Source: Pseudomonas lactucae | Lineage (GTDB): Bacteria > Pseudomonadota > Gammaproteobacteria > Pseudomonadales > Pseudomonadaceae | Reading direction: 5' to 3' | Assembly: GCF_016937615.1 (NCBI RefSeq) | Contig: NZ_JAFHKI010000059.1 | Coordinates: forward strand, 1 to 64,000 | DNA length: 64,000 bases | In this document: positions 18,036 to 27,310 of the stretch, one piece after another | Numbering within the stretch: the stretch's first letter is position 1 | How the letters are laid out: each line of letters starts with the position of its first letter | Translations under genes and position numbers: made by a program | Notes under the pieces: generated by a model | What the model was told of the DNA's origin: nothing | What the model saw: only the letters and a program-made list of their open reading frames with translations | Databases searched by the model: none

Positions 18036-19244
18036 ATGTCTGCCCTCAACGCCGTTGAAAAAGGCGCCGCCGCCGTCGGTGCCCACCTGGTCCGTGACGT
18101 CAGCCTGCCGGCCCTGGTGCTGCATCGAGAGGCCCTGGAGCACAACATCCGTTGGATGCAGGATTTTGTCAGCAGCAGCGGCGCCGAACTCGCGCCCCAT
18201 GGCAAGACCAGCATGATGCCGGCACTGTTCCAGCGTCAGCTCGAGGCGGGCGCCTGGGGCATCACCCTGGCCAACGCGGTGCAGACCCGTGCCGCCTACG
18301 CCGGTGGCGTACGCCGGGTGTTGATGGCCAACCAACTGGTCGGCGCGCCGAACATGGCGTTGATCGCCGACCTGTTGGCGGACAAGGATTTCGACTTCCA
18401 TTGCATGGTCGACCACCCGGACAATGTCGCCGACCTGGGGCTGTTCTTCGCCGCTCGCGGCCTGCGCCTGAACGTGATGATCGAATACGGTGTGGTCGGT
18501 GGCCGTTGCGGTTGCCGCAGCGAACGGCAAGTGCGCGACCTCGCCAAAGCCATCAGGGCGCAGCCGGCCCTGGCCCTCACCGGCATTGAAGGTTATGAAG
18601 GCGTGATCCATGGCGAGCATGCCATCAGCGGCATCCGCGACTTCGCCGCGAGCCTGGTGCGTTTGGCGGTAGACCTGCAAAACAGCGGTTCTTTCGACTT
18701 GCCCAAGCCGATCATCACGGCGTCGGGGTCGGCCTGGTATGACCTGATCGCCGAGTCCTTTGAACAGCAGAACGCCGCCGGCCGCTTCCTCAGTGTGCTG
18801 CGCCCCGGCAGCTATGTGGCCCACGACCACGGCATCTACAAAGACGCGCAGTGCTGCGTGCTTGATCGACGCAGTGATCTCAACGAAGGCCTGCGCCCGG
18901 CCCTGGAAGTCTGGGCCCATGTGCAATCGTTGCCTGAGCCTGGGTTTGCGGTGATCGCCCTGGGCAAGCGCGACGTGGCCTACGACGCGGGCTTGCCGGT
19001 GCCGCTCAAGCGCTACCAGGCGGGCATTGTGCCGGCCGAAGGCGATGATGTCAGCGCCTGCACCGTCACGGCGGTGATGGACCAGCACGCGTTCATGCTC
19101 GTGGCGCCAGGGGTTGAACTGCGCATCGGCGACATCATTTCCTTCGGTACTTCCCACCCGTGCCTGACGTTCGATAAGTGGCAGGTCGGGTGCCTGGTGG
19201 ATTCAGAGTTGCGCGTGATCGAAACCCTGCATACCTGCTTCTAG
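18036..19244 (+). CDS. PLP enzyme of D-threonine aldolase/D-serine dehydratase fold (candidate D-glucosaminate dehydratase)
   Basis: 402 residues: an alanine-racemase-type PLP barrel (about 22-270) plus a C-terminal beta domain of the D-serine dehydratase-like family. The PLP Lys is Lys57 in APHGKT. SHPC near 373-376 gives the His/Cys pair that binds zinc in D-serine dehydratases of this fold. Common annotations are 'amino acid deaminase' or 'D-threonine aldolase'. D-glucosaminate dehydratase activity, forming 2-keto-3-deoxygluconate, is known from P. fluorescens, and the next gene is a KDG-type kinase, so that substrate is my favoured inference. An AGGAG site lies 6 nt upstream. Confidence 0.75.
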   Translation: MSALNAVEKGAAAVGAHLVRDVSLPALVLHREALEHNIRWMQDFVSSSGAELAPHGKTSMMPALFQRQLEAGAWGITLANAVQTRAAYAGGVRRVLMANQLVGAPNMALIADLLADKDFDFHCMVDHPDNVADLGLFFAARGLRLNVMIEYGVVGGRCGCRSERQVRDLAKAIRAQPALALTGIEGYEGVIHGEHAISGIRDFAASLVRLAVDLQNSGSFDLPKPIITASGSAWYDLIAESFEQQNAAGRFLSVLRPGSYVAHDHGIYKDAQCCVLDRRSDLNEGLRPALEVWAHVQSLPEPGFAVIALGKRDVAYDAGLPVPLKRYQAGIVPAEGDDVSACTVTAVMDQHAFMLVAPGVELRIGDIISFGTSHPCLTFDKWQVGCLVDSELRVIETLHTCF

Positions 19245-19276
19245 AAGGCCATCAGCCACACCAGAGATCACAAGCC

Positions 19277-20182
19277 ATGAACACTCCACCCCGCATCGCC
19301 CTCATCGGCGAATGCATGATCGAACTGCAACACCGCGCCGACGGCAGCCTGCAGCAAAGCTTCGGTGGCGACACCCTGAACACGGCGGTGTATCTGTGTC
19401 GTGAGTTGGGCGATAGCGGCAGCGTCGACTACGTCACAGCCCTGGGCGATGACAGTTTCAGCGACGCCATGTGCCAGCAGTGGGCCGACGAAGGCCTGGG
19501 GCTGAGCAGGGTCCAGCGGTTGCCTGGGCGCTTGCCGGGCTTGTATTGCATCCAGACCGATGCCAACGGCGAACGCAAATTCCTCTACTGGCGCAACGAG
19601 GCCGCCGTGCGCGACTGCTTCACCACGCCTGCGGCCGAACCGATTCTGGCGGCGTTACCGGGTTACGACGTAGTGTATTTCAGCGGCATTACCCTGGCGG
19701 TACTGGGGGAAGTCGGGCGTGAGCGCTTACTGCGCGCGCTGATCGAAGCCCGTCGGCGCGGCGCCAGGGTGGTGTTCGACAATAACTACCGGCCACGCCT
19801 CTGGGCCAGCATCGAGGCCGCGCGCGCGGCCTATCGCCAGGTGTTGGCCGAGGTGGATATCGCCTTGCTGACCGAGGACGACGAGCAGGCGCTGTTTGGA
19901 TATGCCGACAGTGAGCAGGTGTTTGCAGCGTACCCGGCGATTGCCGAAGTGGTGCTCAAGCGTGGCGCGGATGCATGCCTGATCCGTTGCAACGGCGAGC
20001 ACTGTGCGATGCCGGCGCTGAAGGTGGAGAAGGTGGTGGACACCACGGCGGCGGGGGATTCGTTCAGTGCGGCGTACTTGGCCAGCCGGCTCAAGGGCGG
20101 TTCGCCGGAGGAGGCGGCGTTGGCGGGGCATCGGTTGGCGAGTCGGGTGATTCAGGTGCCGGGGGCCTTGATACCGAGGTGA
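19277..20182 (+). CDS. kdgK: PfkB-family sugar kinase, probable 2-keto-3-deoxygluconate kinase
   Basis: 301 residues, ribokinase fold. The GECMIEL start and FGGDTLNTAVYL substrate segment resemble KDG kinases, and the PfkB signature DTTAAGDSF holds the catalytic Asp (about 261). The product KDPG would enter the Entner-Doudoroff pathway. The gene starts 32 bp after the PLP enzyme gene and closes the operon. The internal start at 19277 is chosen because an upstream ATG overlaps the preceding gene. Other sugar-acid kinases cannot be excluded. Confidence 0.82.
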   Translation: MNTPPRIALIGECMIELQHRADGSLQQSFGGDTLNTAVYLCRELGDSGSVDYVTALGDDSFSDAMCQQWADEGLGLSRVQRLPGRLPGLYCIQTDANGERKFLYWRNEAAVRDCFTTPAAEPILAALPGYDVVYFSGITLAVLGEVGRERLLRALIEARRRGARVVFDNNYRPRLWASIEAARAAYRQVLAEVDIALLTEDDEQALFGYADSEQVFAAYPAIAEVVLKRGADACLIRCNGEHCAMPALKVEKVVDTTAAGDSFSAAYLASRLKGGSPEEAALAGHRLASRVIQVPGALIPR

Positions 20183-20219
20183 ATGGCCGCTTACAGCGGA
20201 TCGGGAGCAAGTCAAACCC

Positions 20220-20495
20220 TCAATCGCGGTAAAACACCTGCACCAGGTGATACCCGAACTTGCTCTTGATCGGCCCATGCACCACTTTCACCGGCTTCTT
20301 GAAAATCACCGCATCGATCGCCCCGACCATCTGCCCAGGCCGCACTTCACCCAAGTCTCCACCGCGCTTGCCGGACGGGCAGGTGGAATATTTCTTGGCC
20401 AGCACATCGAAGGCTTCACCCTTGGCGATGCGCTGCTTGAGCTGTTCGGCTTCTTCGCTGGTTTTCACCAGAATATGACGGGCTTGGGCTTTCAT
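20220..20495 (-). CDS. ppiC: Small parvulin-type peptidyl-prolyl isomerase
   Basis: 91 residues, one parvulin domain and nothing else, like E. coli PpiC (Par10). RHILV at the start and the closing KFGYHLVQV with its conserved His frame the domain; RGGDLG is the central loop. Cytoplasmic cis-trans prolyl isomerase. A paralogue lies at 34368. It converges with kdgK, and the histidine kinase gene lies upstream on the same strand after a 205-bp-long divergence of frames with only about 31 bp between coding ends. Confidence 0.9.
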   Translation of the reverse strand: MKAQARHILVKTSEEAEQLKQRIAKGEAFDVLAKKYSTCPSGKRGGDLGEVRPGQMVGAIDAVIFKKPVKVVHGPIKSKFGYHLVQVFYRD

Positions 20496-20526
20496 AAGGC
20501 TCTACCAGGTGTGCGACGGCGCGCGA

Positions 20527-22701
20527 TTATGCCTGAACTGGATCATCGGCGTTGATCATGCTGCGGATTTTAGTGGCCAGCAGGTCAATCGAAAACGGTT
20601 TGGCCACCATGTCCATGCCAGCCTCCAGGAAGCCTTGGCGCTCGGCGGCTGTCTCGGCGTAACCGGTCATGAACAACACCTTGAGATCCGGACGATGCTG
20701 GCGGGCGATTTCCGCCAGTTGCCGACCATTCATCCCCGGCAGGCCCACATCGGTCACCAGCAAGTCCACCCGCAGGTCCGACTCCAGCAGTGGCAATGCC
20801 GTGCGCGAGTCCGCCGCCTGGTGCGCGGTGTAGCCCAGTTCATCGAGCACATTGACTACCAGCATGCGCACCGCCGGGTCGTCCTCGACCACCACCACGG
20901 CTTCACCGGCCAAGGCCACCGGCGCTTCGCCGAGGCTGGCGGGCAAGTTGCTCTCCAGCGCGGTGCCGTGCAGGCGCGGCAGGTACAGGCGCACGCAGGT
21001 GCCCTGGCCCGGTTCGCTCTGGATGGTTACGTGGCCGCCGGACTGCTGGGCAAAGCCGTAGATCATCGACAGCCCCAGGCCGGTGCCCTGGCCGATGGGT
21101 TTGGTGGTAAAGAACGGGTCGAACGCCTTGGCAAGGATTTTAGGTGCCATGCCGCTGCCGTTGTCGCGCACCCCAAGCATGACGTAGTCACCGGCCTTGA
21201 CCGGCTCGAGCGTGGTGATATCGGTGCCGTCCAAATAACTGTTGGCGGTTTCGATCAGCAGTTCGCCGCCATCCGGCATGGCATCGCGCGCGTTGATCAC
21301 CAGGTTGAGCAGGGCGTTTTCCAGTTGGCTGGCATCGGTGTTGACCGGCCAGATGTCTTGGCCCAGTTGCACCTTGAGGTGGATATGCGCGCCTTTGGTG
21401 CGCTGGAACAGGTCTTCGAGGGACGCCACCAGTTGGTTCGGATCGAGCGGGCGCAGGTCCAGCGACTGGCGGCGCGAGAACGCCAGCAGGCGGTGGGTAA
21501 GGGCGGCGGCGCGATGGGCCGAAGACACGGCGGCATCGGTAAAGCGGCCGATTTCCTCGCTGCGCCCGGCAGCGATATAGCGCTGCATCAGGTCCAGACT
21601 GCCGATAATCCCGGTGAGCATGTTGTTAAAGTCGTGGGCGATGCCACCGGTGAGCTGGCCCACCGCCTCCATCTTTTGCGCATGGCGCAGTGCGTCTTCG
21701 GCGCGCTCGCGTTCGAACATTTCGTTTTGCAGGCGTTGGTTGGCTTCGGCCAGCGCCTGGGTGCGCTGGGCCACGCGTTCTTCGAGGTTTTCGTTGAGGT
21801 TGCGCAAGGCCTGCTCGATGTTCTTGCGCTCGGTGAGGTCCAGCGCGGCGCCCAGGAATCGCGCCGGGCGACCGTGGCGATCCTTGTAGCAACGGCCCCG
21901 GGCAAACACCCAGCGCACTTGGCCATCGGCTTGCAGCAGGCGGTATTCCTCGGCGTATTCGGTGCCGTGGGTGATGCAATGCTTGATGCTGCGCGCCACC
22001 GTGCCACGGTCTTCGGGGTGGACGCCGTGCAGGTAGTCGCTGATGGGCAGCAGGCTGGCATCGCTGGGGTCGACGCCATGCAGATACGCGAAGTGGGCAT
22101 CGGCAATAAAGCGGTCTTCGCCGATATCCCAGTCCCAGGTGCCCACCGCGTCGGTCGCCGCCAGTGCAAGTTGCAGGCGTTGTTCGGTGTCGTGCTGGGC
22201 CTTGAGGCTGTCTTCGGAACGTTGCTGCAACTCCAGCGCTTTGCTGCGCCGTTCGTTGGTTTCGATGGCGGTGACCAGGATGCCGGCCACATCGCCGCTT
22301 TCATCGCGGACCGGGCTGTAGGTCAGGTCGAGCCAGATCTCGGTGTCGCGATGATCGCGTTGCAGCACAAAGCGCTGCTCGCTGAAGGTGCGCGCCTCGC
22401 CGCCGAAACCGGCAGCGTAGATCGGCGCGGTGAAGCTCTCCAGCTCCGGCCATGTCTGGTGCGCCGGCTGGCCCATGGCCTCGGGGTGTTTGTTGCCCGC
22501 CAGCAAGGCGAAGCCATCGTTGTAGAGTTGGGTGAGTTGGCTGCCCCACAGCAGGAGCATCGGCATCGGCGAATCGATGACGATGTTAATGGCTGTGCGC
22601 AGGCTTTGCGGCCAGTCATTGGCCTCACCGAGCGGGCTTTGTGCCCAGTCCAGCCGTGCAATCAACGCAGCGGCTTCGCTACCGGTGGATGTTTCCTTCA
22701 T
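20527..22701 (-). CDS. Hybrid sensor histidine kinase/response regulator (PAS-HisKA-HATPase-REC)
   Basis: 724 residues, no clear membrane helix, so a cytoplasmic sensor. The N-terminal region (about 15-150) is a PAS/GAF-like sensor, followed by a PAS/PAC module (about 175-295; [12 protein letters not shown]…[13 protein letters not shown]), a coiled coil (295-345), HisKA with His356 in [11 protein letters not shown], HATPase (N and G boxes: [24 protein letters not shown]) and a C-terminal receiver with Asp651 in [11 protein letters not shown] and Lys in AKPFS. The start at 22701 has AGGG 7 nt upstream. No response-regulator or output gene is adjacent, so the signal and output are unknown. Confidence 0.9.
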   Translation of the reverse strand: MKETSTGSEAAALIARLDWAQSPLGEANDWPQSLRTAINIVIDSPMPMLLLWGSQLTQLYNDGFALLAGNKHPEAMGQPAHQTWPELESFTAPIYAAGFGGEARTFSEQRFVLQRDHRDTEIWLDLTYSPVRDESGDVAGILVTAIETNERRSKALELQQRSEDSLKAQHDTEQRLQLALAATDAVGTWDWDIGEDRFIADAHFAYLHGVDPSDASLLPISDYLHGVHPEDRGTVARSIKHCITHGTEYAEEYRLLQADGQVRWVFARGRCYKDRHGRPARFLGAALDLTERKNIEQALRNLNENLEERVAQRTQALAEANQRLQNEMFERERAEDALRHAQKMEAVGQLTGGIAHDFNNMLTGIIGSLDLMQRYIAAGRSEEIGRFTDAAVSSAHRAAALTHRLLAFSRRQSLDLRPLDPNQLVASLEDLFQRTKGAHIHLKVQLGQDIWPVNTDASQLENALLNLVINARDAMPDGGELLIETANSYLDGTDITTLEPVKAGDYVMLGVRDNGSGMAPKILAKAFDPFFTTKPIGQGTGLGLSMIYGFAQQSGGHVTIQSEPGQGTCVRLYLPRLHGTALESNLPASLGEAPVALAGEAVVVVEDDPAVRMLVVNVLDELGYTAHQAADSRTALPLLESDLRVDLLVTDVGLPGMNGRQLAEIARQHRPDLKVLFMTGYAETAAERQGFLEAGMDMVAKPFSIDLLATKIRSMINADDPVQA

Positions 22702-22841
22702 AAAAAGCCCTGAGCGTAACGCTTTGAAAAATGACAACACCCATTATCCCGTGAGCCGGGAAAGGGTGACTACCCCCAAAAAATAGCACGCATTGGGGGT
22801 TTGTCTTCAACGGTGTGCGTTTGGGCTGAAACCTTTCATCT

Positions 22842-24794
22842 TTACGCCAGTTCGGGCCGGTTGCGAAACTCCTCCAGCGCGTGCGGGTTGGCCAGGGCGT
22901 CGGTGTTCTTCACCGGTTCTCCGTGCACCACGTTGCGCACCGCCAACTCGACGATCTTGCCGCTGAGGGTGCGTGGGATATCCGTGACGGCGAGGATCTT
23001 GGCCGGCACATGGCGCGGGGTGGTGTTGGCGCGGATCACCTGGCGGATCTGCTGTTCCAGCGCATCATCCAGCGCGATACCGTCATCGAGGCGCACAAAC
23101 AGCACCACACGCACGTCGTCCTGCCAGCGCTGGCCGATGGCCAGGCTTTCCAGCACCTGCGGGACTTTTTCCACCTGGCGGTAGATCTCCGCCGTGCCGA
23201 TGCGCACGCCGCCGGGGTTGAGCACCGCGTCGGAACGTCCGTGGATCAACAGGCTGCCATTGGGGCGTTGCTCGGCGTAGTCGCCCTGGGACCAGACGCC
23301 GGGAAACTGGCTGAAATAAGAAGCGCGCAGCTTGTTTCGATCCGGGTCGTTCCACAAACCAATGGGCATGGCCGGGAAGTGCCGGGTGCACACCAGTTCG
23401 CCTTTCTCACCGATCAAGGGATGGCCCTGGTCGTCCCACACCTCGATGGCCATCGCCAGGCTTTTGCACTGCATTTCGCCGCGCCGTACCGGCAGCACCG
23501 GGTTGCCGATCACAAAACAGGAGACGATATCGGTGCCGCCGGACATCGACGACAGACACAGCTCCCCCTTGATCTCGCGGTACACGTAGTCGTAGCTCTG
23601 CGGCGACAGCGGTGAACCGGTGGAAATCAGCGTCTTCAAGCTGCTCAAGTCATGGCTCAGGCGCGGTTGCAGCCCGGCTTTTTCCACGGTGGCGAGGAAC
23701 TTGGGGCTGGTGCCGAACACGCTGATCCGTTCGGCATCGATCAGGTCGATCAAACGCTCAGGGCCTGGGTGAAACGGCGAACCGTCATACAGCACCGCCG
23801 TGGCGCCGATCGCCAACACCGACACCAGCCAGTTCCACATCATCCAGCCACAGGTGGTGTAGTAGAACAGGCAGTCCTCGTGTGACAGGTCGGCGTGCAG
23901 GCCGTGTTCCTTGAGGTGCGTGAGCAACACACCACCGGTGCCGTGGATGATGCACTTGGGCACGCCGGTGGTGCCGCTGGAGTAGAGGATGTACAGCGGA
24001 TGGTCGAACGGCACCGCGACAAATTCCGGCTCGCCGTCGGGTTGGTAAAAGTCATGCCACAGCGCGACGTTCGCCTGGGTGCGGTAGTCCTCGACCCGCG
24101 CCTGGGGGCGCGCATAGGGCACCACGATCAATTGCCGCAGGGACGGCAGCCGGTCGAGGATTTGATTGAGCTTGGCGCTCTGGTCGATGGTTTTACCGGC
24201 GTAGTGGTAGCCGGCGCAGGTGATCAGCACCTTGGGCTCGATCTGGCCGAAACGGTCGATGACGCCCTGGGTGCCGAACTCCGGCGAGGAACACGACCAG
24301 ATCGCCCCCAGGCTGGTAGTGGCGAGCATGCCTACCAGGGTTTGCCAGGTATTGGGCATGCACGCCGCCACGCGGTCGCCCTGGGTCACACCGGCTGCGA
24401 GCAGGCTTTTTTGCAGGCCGGCGACATGGGCGGCCAGTTCGGCGTAAGTCAGTTGCTCGCGCTGGCCGTCTTCGCTGATGGCGACCACTGCGGGGTGATC
24501 GTCGCGACGGCGCAGCAGGTGTTCGGCGAAGTTCAGCGTCGCACCGGGAAACCACTGCGCGCTGGGCATCTCGACGTCTTCGAGCAGCACCGCCCTGGGC
24601 GGGCTGCGAAACTGCACGTCGAAGAACGCTACGATGGCGCGCCAAAAGTCGGGACGCTGGTCGATGCTCCACTGGTGCAGGGCGGGGTAGTCATTGAGCT
24701 GCACGTTGTGGCGGTCATTGATGAAGCGCCGGAACTGGTCCATTCGGGTGTTGGCGATGCGTTCCGGGGAGGGCTGCCAGAGGATGTCGGACAT
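22842..24794 (-). CDS. aacS: Acetoacetyl-CoA synthetase (acetoacetate--CoA ligase)
   Basis: 650 residues, ANL superfamily, with the acetoacetyl-CoA synthase N-terminal domain (QWFPGATLNFAEHLL), the AMP-binding P-loop LYSSGTTGVPK, and the C-terminal Lys motif in RTLSGKIVE. It activates acetoacetate to acetoacetyl-CoA in the cytoplasm. It is the last gene of the minus-strand group GntP permease - 3-hydroxybutyrate dehydrogenase - this gene, 60 bp after the dehydrogenase, so it completes conversion of 3-hydroxybutyrate to acetoacetyl-CoA. Start 24794 fits family starts (MSDILWQP). Confidence 0.93.
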   Translation of the reverse strand: MSDILWQPSPERIANTRMDQFRRFINDRHNVQLNDYPALHQWSIDQRPDFWRAIVAFFDVQFRSPPRAVLLEDVEMPSAQWFPGATLNFAEHLLRRRDDHPAVVAISEDGQREQLTYAELAAHVAGLQKSLLAAGVTQGDRVAACMPNTWQTLVGMLATTSLGAIWSCSSPEFGTQGVIDRFGQIEPKVLITCAGYHYAGKTIDQSAKLNQILDRLPSLRQLIVVPYARPQARVEDYRTQANVALWHDFYQPDGEPEFVAVPFDHPLYILYSSGTTGVPKCIIHGTGGVLLTHLKEHGLHADLSHEDCLFYYTTCGWMMWNWLVSVLAIGATAVLYDGSPFHPGPERLIDLIDAERISVFGTSPKFLATVEKAGLQPRLSHDLSSLKTLISTGSPLSPQSYDYVYREIKGELCLSSMSGGTDIVSCFVIGNPVLPVRRGEMQCKSLAMAIEVWDDQGHPLIGEKGELVCTRHFPAMPIGLWNDPDRNKLRASYFSQFPGVWSQGDYAEQRPNGSLLIHGRSDAVLNPGGVRIGTAEIYRQVEKVPQVLESLAIGQRWQDDVRVVLFVRLDDGIALDDALEQQIRQVIRANTTPRHVPAKILAVTDIPRTLSGKIVELAVRNVVHGEPVKNTDALANPHALEEFRNRPELA

Positions 24795-24854
24795 CAGCAA
24801 AGTCTCTTGTTCTTGTAAAAATCTACCTGACAACATAGATCAATGTGTCTGGTC

Positions 24855-25628
24855 TTATTGGGCCAGCCAGCCGCCATCAATATTCCACGCCGCACCACGC
24901 ACCTGGGCGCCGGCCTCACTGCACAAAAACAACACCAACTCACCCAATTGCGGCGGCGTCACGAACTCCAGCGATGGCTGCTTCTCGGCCAGTAAATCAT
25001 GCTGTGCCTGTTGCGGGTCGACGCCCGTGGCGATGCGGTCATCGATCTGTTTCTGTACCAGCGGCGTCAGTACCCAGCCCGGGCAGATCGCATTGCAGGT
25101 CACATTGCTGGTAGCCGTCTCCAGGCCCACCACTTTGGTCAGGCCGATCACGCCGTGCTTGGCCGCCACATACGCCGCCTTGCCCACCGAGCCGACCTGG
25201 CCATGCACCGAGGCAATATTGACGATACGTCCCCAGCCTTTGGCCTTCATGCCCGGCAGGCTCAAGCGTGTGCTGTGGAACACCGAGGACAGGTTGATCG
25301 CGATGATCTGGTCCCAGCGCTCGGCCGGGAAGTCTTCCACCGCCGCCACGTGCTGGATCCCGGCGTTATTGACCAGGATGTCCACACCGCCGAACTCACG
25401 TTCGGCGTAGGCGAGCATGTCGGCGATCTGCGCCGGGTCGCTGACGTCCGCCGGGTGATGCCCGACCTTGCCGCCAAACGCCTGCACCTGGGCGATCACT
25501 GCACTGGCGTCGCCGAAGCCGTTAAGAATCAGGTTGGCGCCGGCCTTGGCCAGGCTGAGAGCGATGCCCAGGCCGATGCCGCTGGTGGAGCCGGTGACCA
25601 GCGCAGTCTTGCCGTTCAATGTCGTCAT
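24855..25628 (-). CDS. hbdH: D-3-hydroxybutyrate dehydrogenase (SDR)
   Basis: 257 residues, classical SDR: NAD site TGSTSGIGLGIA (about 12-23), NNAG (about 90), and catalytic Ser/Tyr/Lys in IASVHG and YVAAKHG. The extended substrate loop with QKQIDD and LLAEKQPS is characteristic of bacterial 3-hydroxybutyrate dehydrogenases. It oxidises 3-hydroxybutyrate to acetoacetate. The start at 25628 has GAGG 5 nt upstream. It begins 7 bp after the permease stop, in one transcription unit. Confidence 0.93.
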   Translation of the reverse strand: MTTLNGKTALVTGSTSGIGLGIALSLAKAGANLILNGFGDASAVIAQVQAFGGKVGHHPADVSDPAQIADMLAYAEREFGGVDILVNNAGIQHVAAVEDFPAERWDQIIAINLSSVFHSTRLSLPGMKAKGWGRIVNIASVHGQVGSVGKAAYVAAKHGVIGLTKVVGLETATSNVTCNAICPGWVLTPLVQKQIDDRIATGVDPQQAQHDLLAEKQPSLEFVTPPQLGELVLFLCSEAGAQVRGAAWNIDGGWLAQ

Positions 25629-25635
25629 ACAAACC

Positions 25636-27027
25636 TCACACAATGCCAGTGGCGTAGAAAGTACCGATCACCACGAACACCGCGAGGGTCTTGATGATCG
25701 TGATGCCGAAAATGTCCTTGTAGGCTTCGCGGTGGGTCAGCCCGGTGACCGCCAGCAACGTGATCACCGCGCCGTTGTGGGGCAGGGTGTCCATGCCGCC
25801 GCTGGCCATGGCCGCGACCCGGTGCAGCACTTCAAGGGGGATATTGGCCGCGTGGGCCGCCGCAATAAAGCTCTCGGACATGGCCGCCAGGGCGATGCTC
25901 ATGCCGCCCGAAGCGGAACCGGTGATACCTGCCAGCAAGGTCACGGTAATCGCTTCGTTGACCAACGGGTTGGGAATGCCCTTGAGCCAGTCCGCCAGCA
26001 CCAGAAAACCCGGCAGCGAGGCGATCACCGCGCCAAAGCCGTATTCCGAGGCGGTGTTCATCGCCGCCAGCAGCGCACCGCTGACGGCACTTTTACTGCC
26101 CTCGGCCAGCTTGCTTTTGATTGCCGAAAAACCGAACACCAACACCACGATAATCCCCACCAGCAACGCCGCCTGCACCGCCCAGATCGCGGTGAGCTTG
26201 GCGATGTCGGTGGTCACCGGGGTGCTCATGCCGGCCAGGCTGAGGCTGTGGGTCTTGCCGTACCACAGCGGGATCCAGTGAGTGAACAACAGGTTCATCA
26301 CCCCCACCAGAAGCAGCGGCGACAGCGCGACCCACGGGTTGGGCAGGCTCAGGTTCTCGGCGGTTTCCGGCTCGTTGCGCAGCTCGGTGCCGTAACCTTC
26401 ACCGGCGCGCTGCGCCTTGTTGCGCTGGCGCGACAGGTAGAGCATGCCGGCGCAGAACACGAAAATCGTGCCGATCAAGCCCAGCCATGGCGCCGCCCAG
26501 GCGGTGGTGTTGAAGAAGGTGCTGGGGATGATGTTCTGGATCTGCGGCGTGCCGGGCAGGGCATCCATGGTGAACGAAAACGCGCCGAGGGCGATGGTCG
26601 CCGGGATCAGGCGCTTGGGGATATTGCTCTGGCGGAACATCTCCGCCGCGAACGGGTACACCGCAAACACCACCACAAACAACGACACGCCGCCGTAGGT
26701 GAGCAGGGCGCAGACCAGCACGATCACCAGCATCGCCTGGCGCGTGCCAAGCAAGCGGATCGCGGCCGCGACGATCGAGCGCGAAAACCCCGACAGCTCG
26801 ATCAATTTGCCGAACACCGCACCGAGCAGGAACACTGGGAAATACAGCTTGATGAAGCCGACCATTTTCTCCATGAACACCCCGGTAAAGGCAGGAGCGA
26901 CAGCGGACGGGTCGGTGAGCAGCACAGCGCCGAGCGCGGCGATGGGGGCGAACAGGATAACGCTATAGCCACGGTAGGCAGCCAGCATCAGCAGCGCGAG
27001 CGCGGCCAGGGCAATGATCACACTCAT
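25636..27027 (-). CDS. GntP-family permease, probable 3-hydroxybutyrate importer
   Basis: 463 residues with about 12 hydrophobic segments, GntP family (MSVIIALAALALLMLAAYRGYSVI; DALPGTPQIQN; ASGGMSIALAA; GGMDTLPHNGAVITLL). The family imports gluconate and short hydroxy acids with protons. Adjacent hbdH and aacS genes indicate 3-hydroxybutyrate. The leader holds a -24/-12 promoter and palindromes, consistent with control by HbcR, the sigma-54 activator encoded just upstream. Confidence 0.88.
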   Translation of the reverse strand: MSVIIALAALALLMLAAYRGYSVILFAPIAALGAVLLTDPSAVAPAFTGVFMEKMVGFIKLYFPVFLLGAVFGKLIELSGFSRSIVAAAIRLLGTRQAMLVIVLVCALLTYGGVSLFVVVFAVYPFAAEMFRQSNIPKRLIPATIALGAFSFTMDALPGTPQIQNIIPSTFFNTTAWAAPWLGLIGTIFVFCAGMLYLSRQRNKAQRAGEGYGTELRNEPETAENLSLPNPWVALSPLLLVGVMNLLFTHWIPLWYGKTHSLSLAGMSTPVTTDIAKLTAIWAVQAALLVGIIVVLVFGFSAIKSKLAEGSKSAVSGALLAAMNTASEYGFGAVIASLPGFLVLADWLKGIPNPLVNEAITVTLLAGITGSASGGMSIALAAMSESFIAAAHAANIPLEVLHRVAAMASGGMDTLPHNGAVITLLAVTGLTHREAYKDIFGITIIKTLAVFVVIGTFYATGIV

Positions 27028-27080
27028 GGTGTGTCTCCATCGGATTGTTATTGTTGTGGGATAAAGCTTTGGAAGCTAAA

Positions 27081-27095
27081 GCGAGATCTATGCCA
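27081..27095 (-). promoter_or_regulatory. Sigma-54 (-24/-12) promoter of the 3-hydroxybutyrate operon
   Basis: Read on the minus strand the sequence is TGGCATAGATCTCGC: GG at 27094-27093 and GC at 27082-27081 with exactly 10 bases between, close to the TGGCACG-N4-TTGC consensus. Transcription would start near 27070, about 42 nt before the permease ATG. A cognate activator gene (hbcR) lies immediately upstream. Confidence 0.7.
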
Positions 27096-27140
27096 CTTAT
27101 GCAACTTATTGAAATATAAGAGTATTTTTTGATTTTGTTT

Positions 27141-27173
27141 AAGCGATTTTTACGCTTGTCTCTTTTTTGAGAC
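27141..27173. promoter_or_regulatory. Tandem palindromes, candidate HbcR activator sites
   Basis: AAGCG-N7-CGCTT (27141-27157) is directly followed by GTCTC-T6-GAGAC (27158-27173). They are centred about 80 and 96 bp upstream of the predicted sigma-54 start, the normal distance for an enhancer-binding protein. The two palindromes differ in sequence, so either may be the true site. Confidence 0.5.
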
Positions 27174-27188
27174 GTGCATAAATCAAAT

Positions 27189-27278
27189 GTAGGAGGGGGC
27201 TTGCTCCCGATAGCGGTGGAACCAGTCAACTACTACAGCGACTGTCACACTGCTATCGGGAGCAAGCCCCCTCCCACA
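27189..27278. repeat. REPIN-like inverted repeat between hbcR and the permease gene
   Basis: Arms of about 27 nt (27189-27215 and 27252-27278) with one or two mismatches and the core GGAGGGGGCTTGCTCCCGATAGC. It is of the same class as the element at 221-341. It directly follows hbcR in its reading direction and could insulate the sigma-54 promoter from read-through. Confidence 0.8.
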
Positions 27279-27310
27279 GGGTTTGTCTTTGTATGGAGAA
27301 TGAAGTCTCT

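Noticed and set aside
16647-19157. Minus-strand open frame of 836 codons opposite the RidA, IclR and PLP-enzyme genes
   Set aside because: It runs across three well-supported genes and their spacers, matches no family, and is a codon-bias shadow common in GC-rich Pseudomonas DNA.
20509-22713. Plus-strand open frame of 734 codons opposite the histidine kinase
   Set aside because: The kinase on the other strand has every expected domain; the antisense product has none.
25468-27132. Plus-strand open frame of 554 codons opposite the GntP permease
   Set aside because: His/Arg/Gln-rich translation without domains, mirror of membrane-protein codons.
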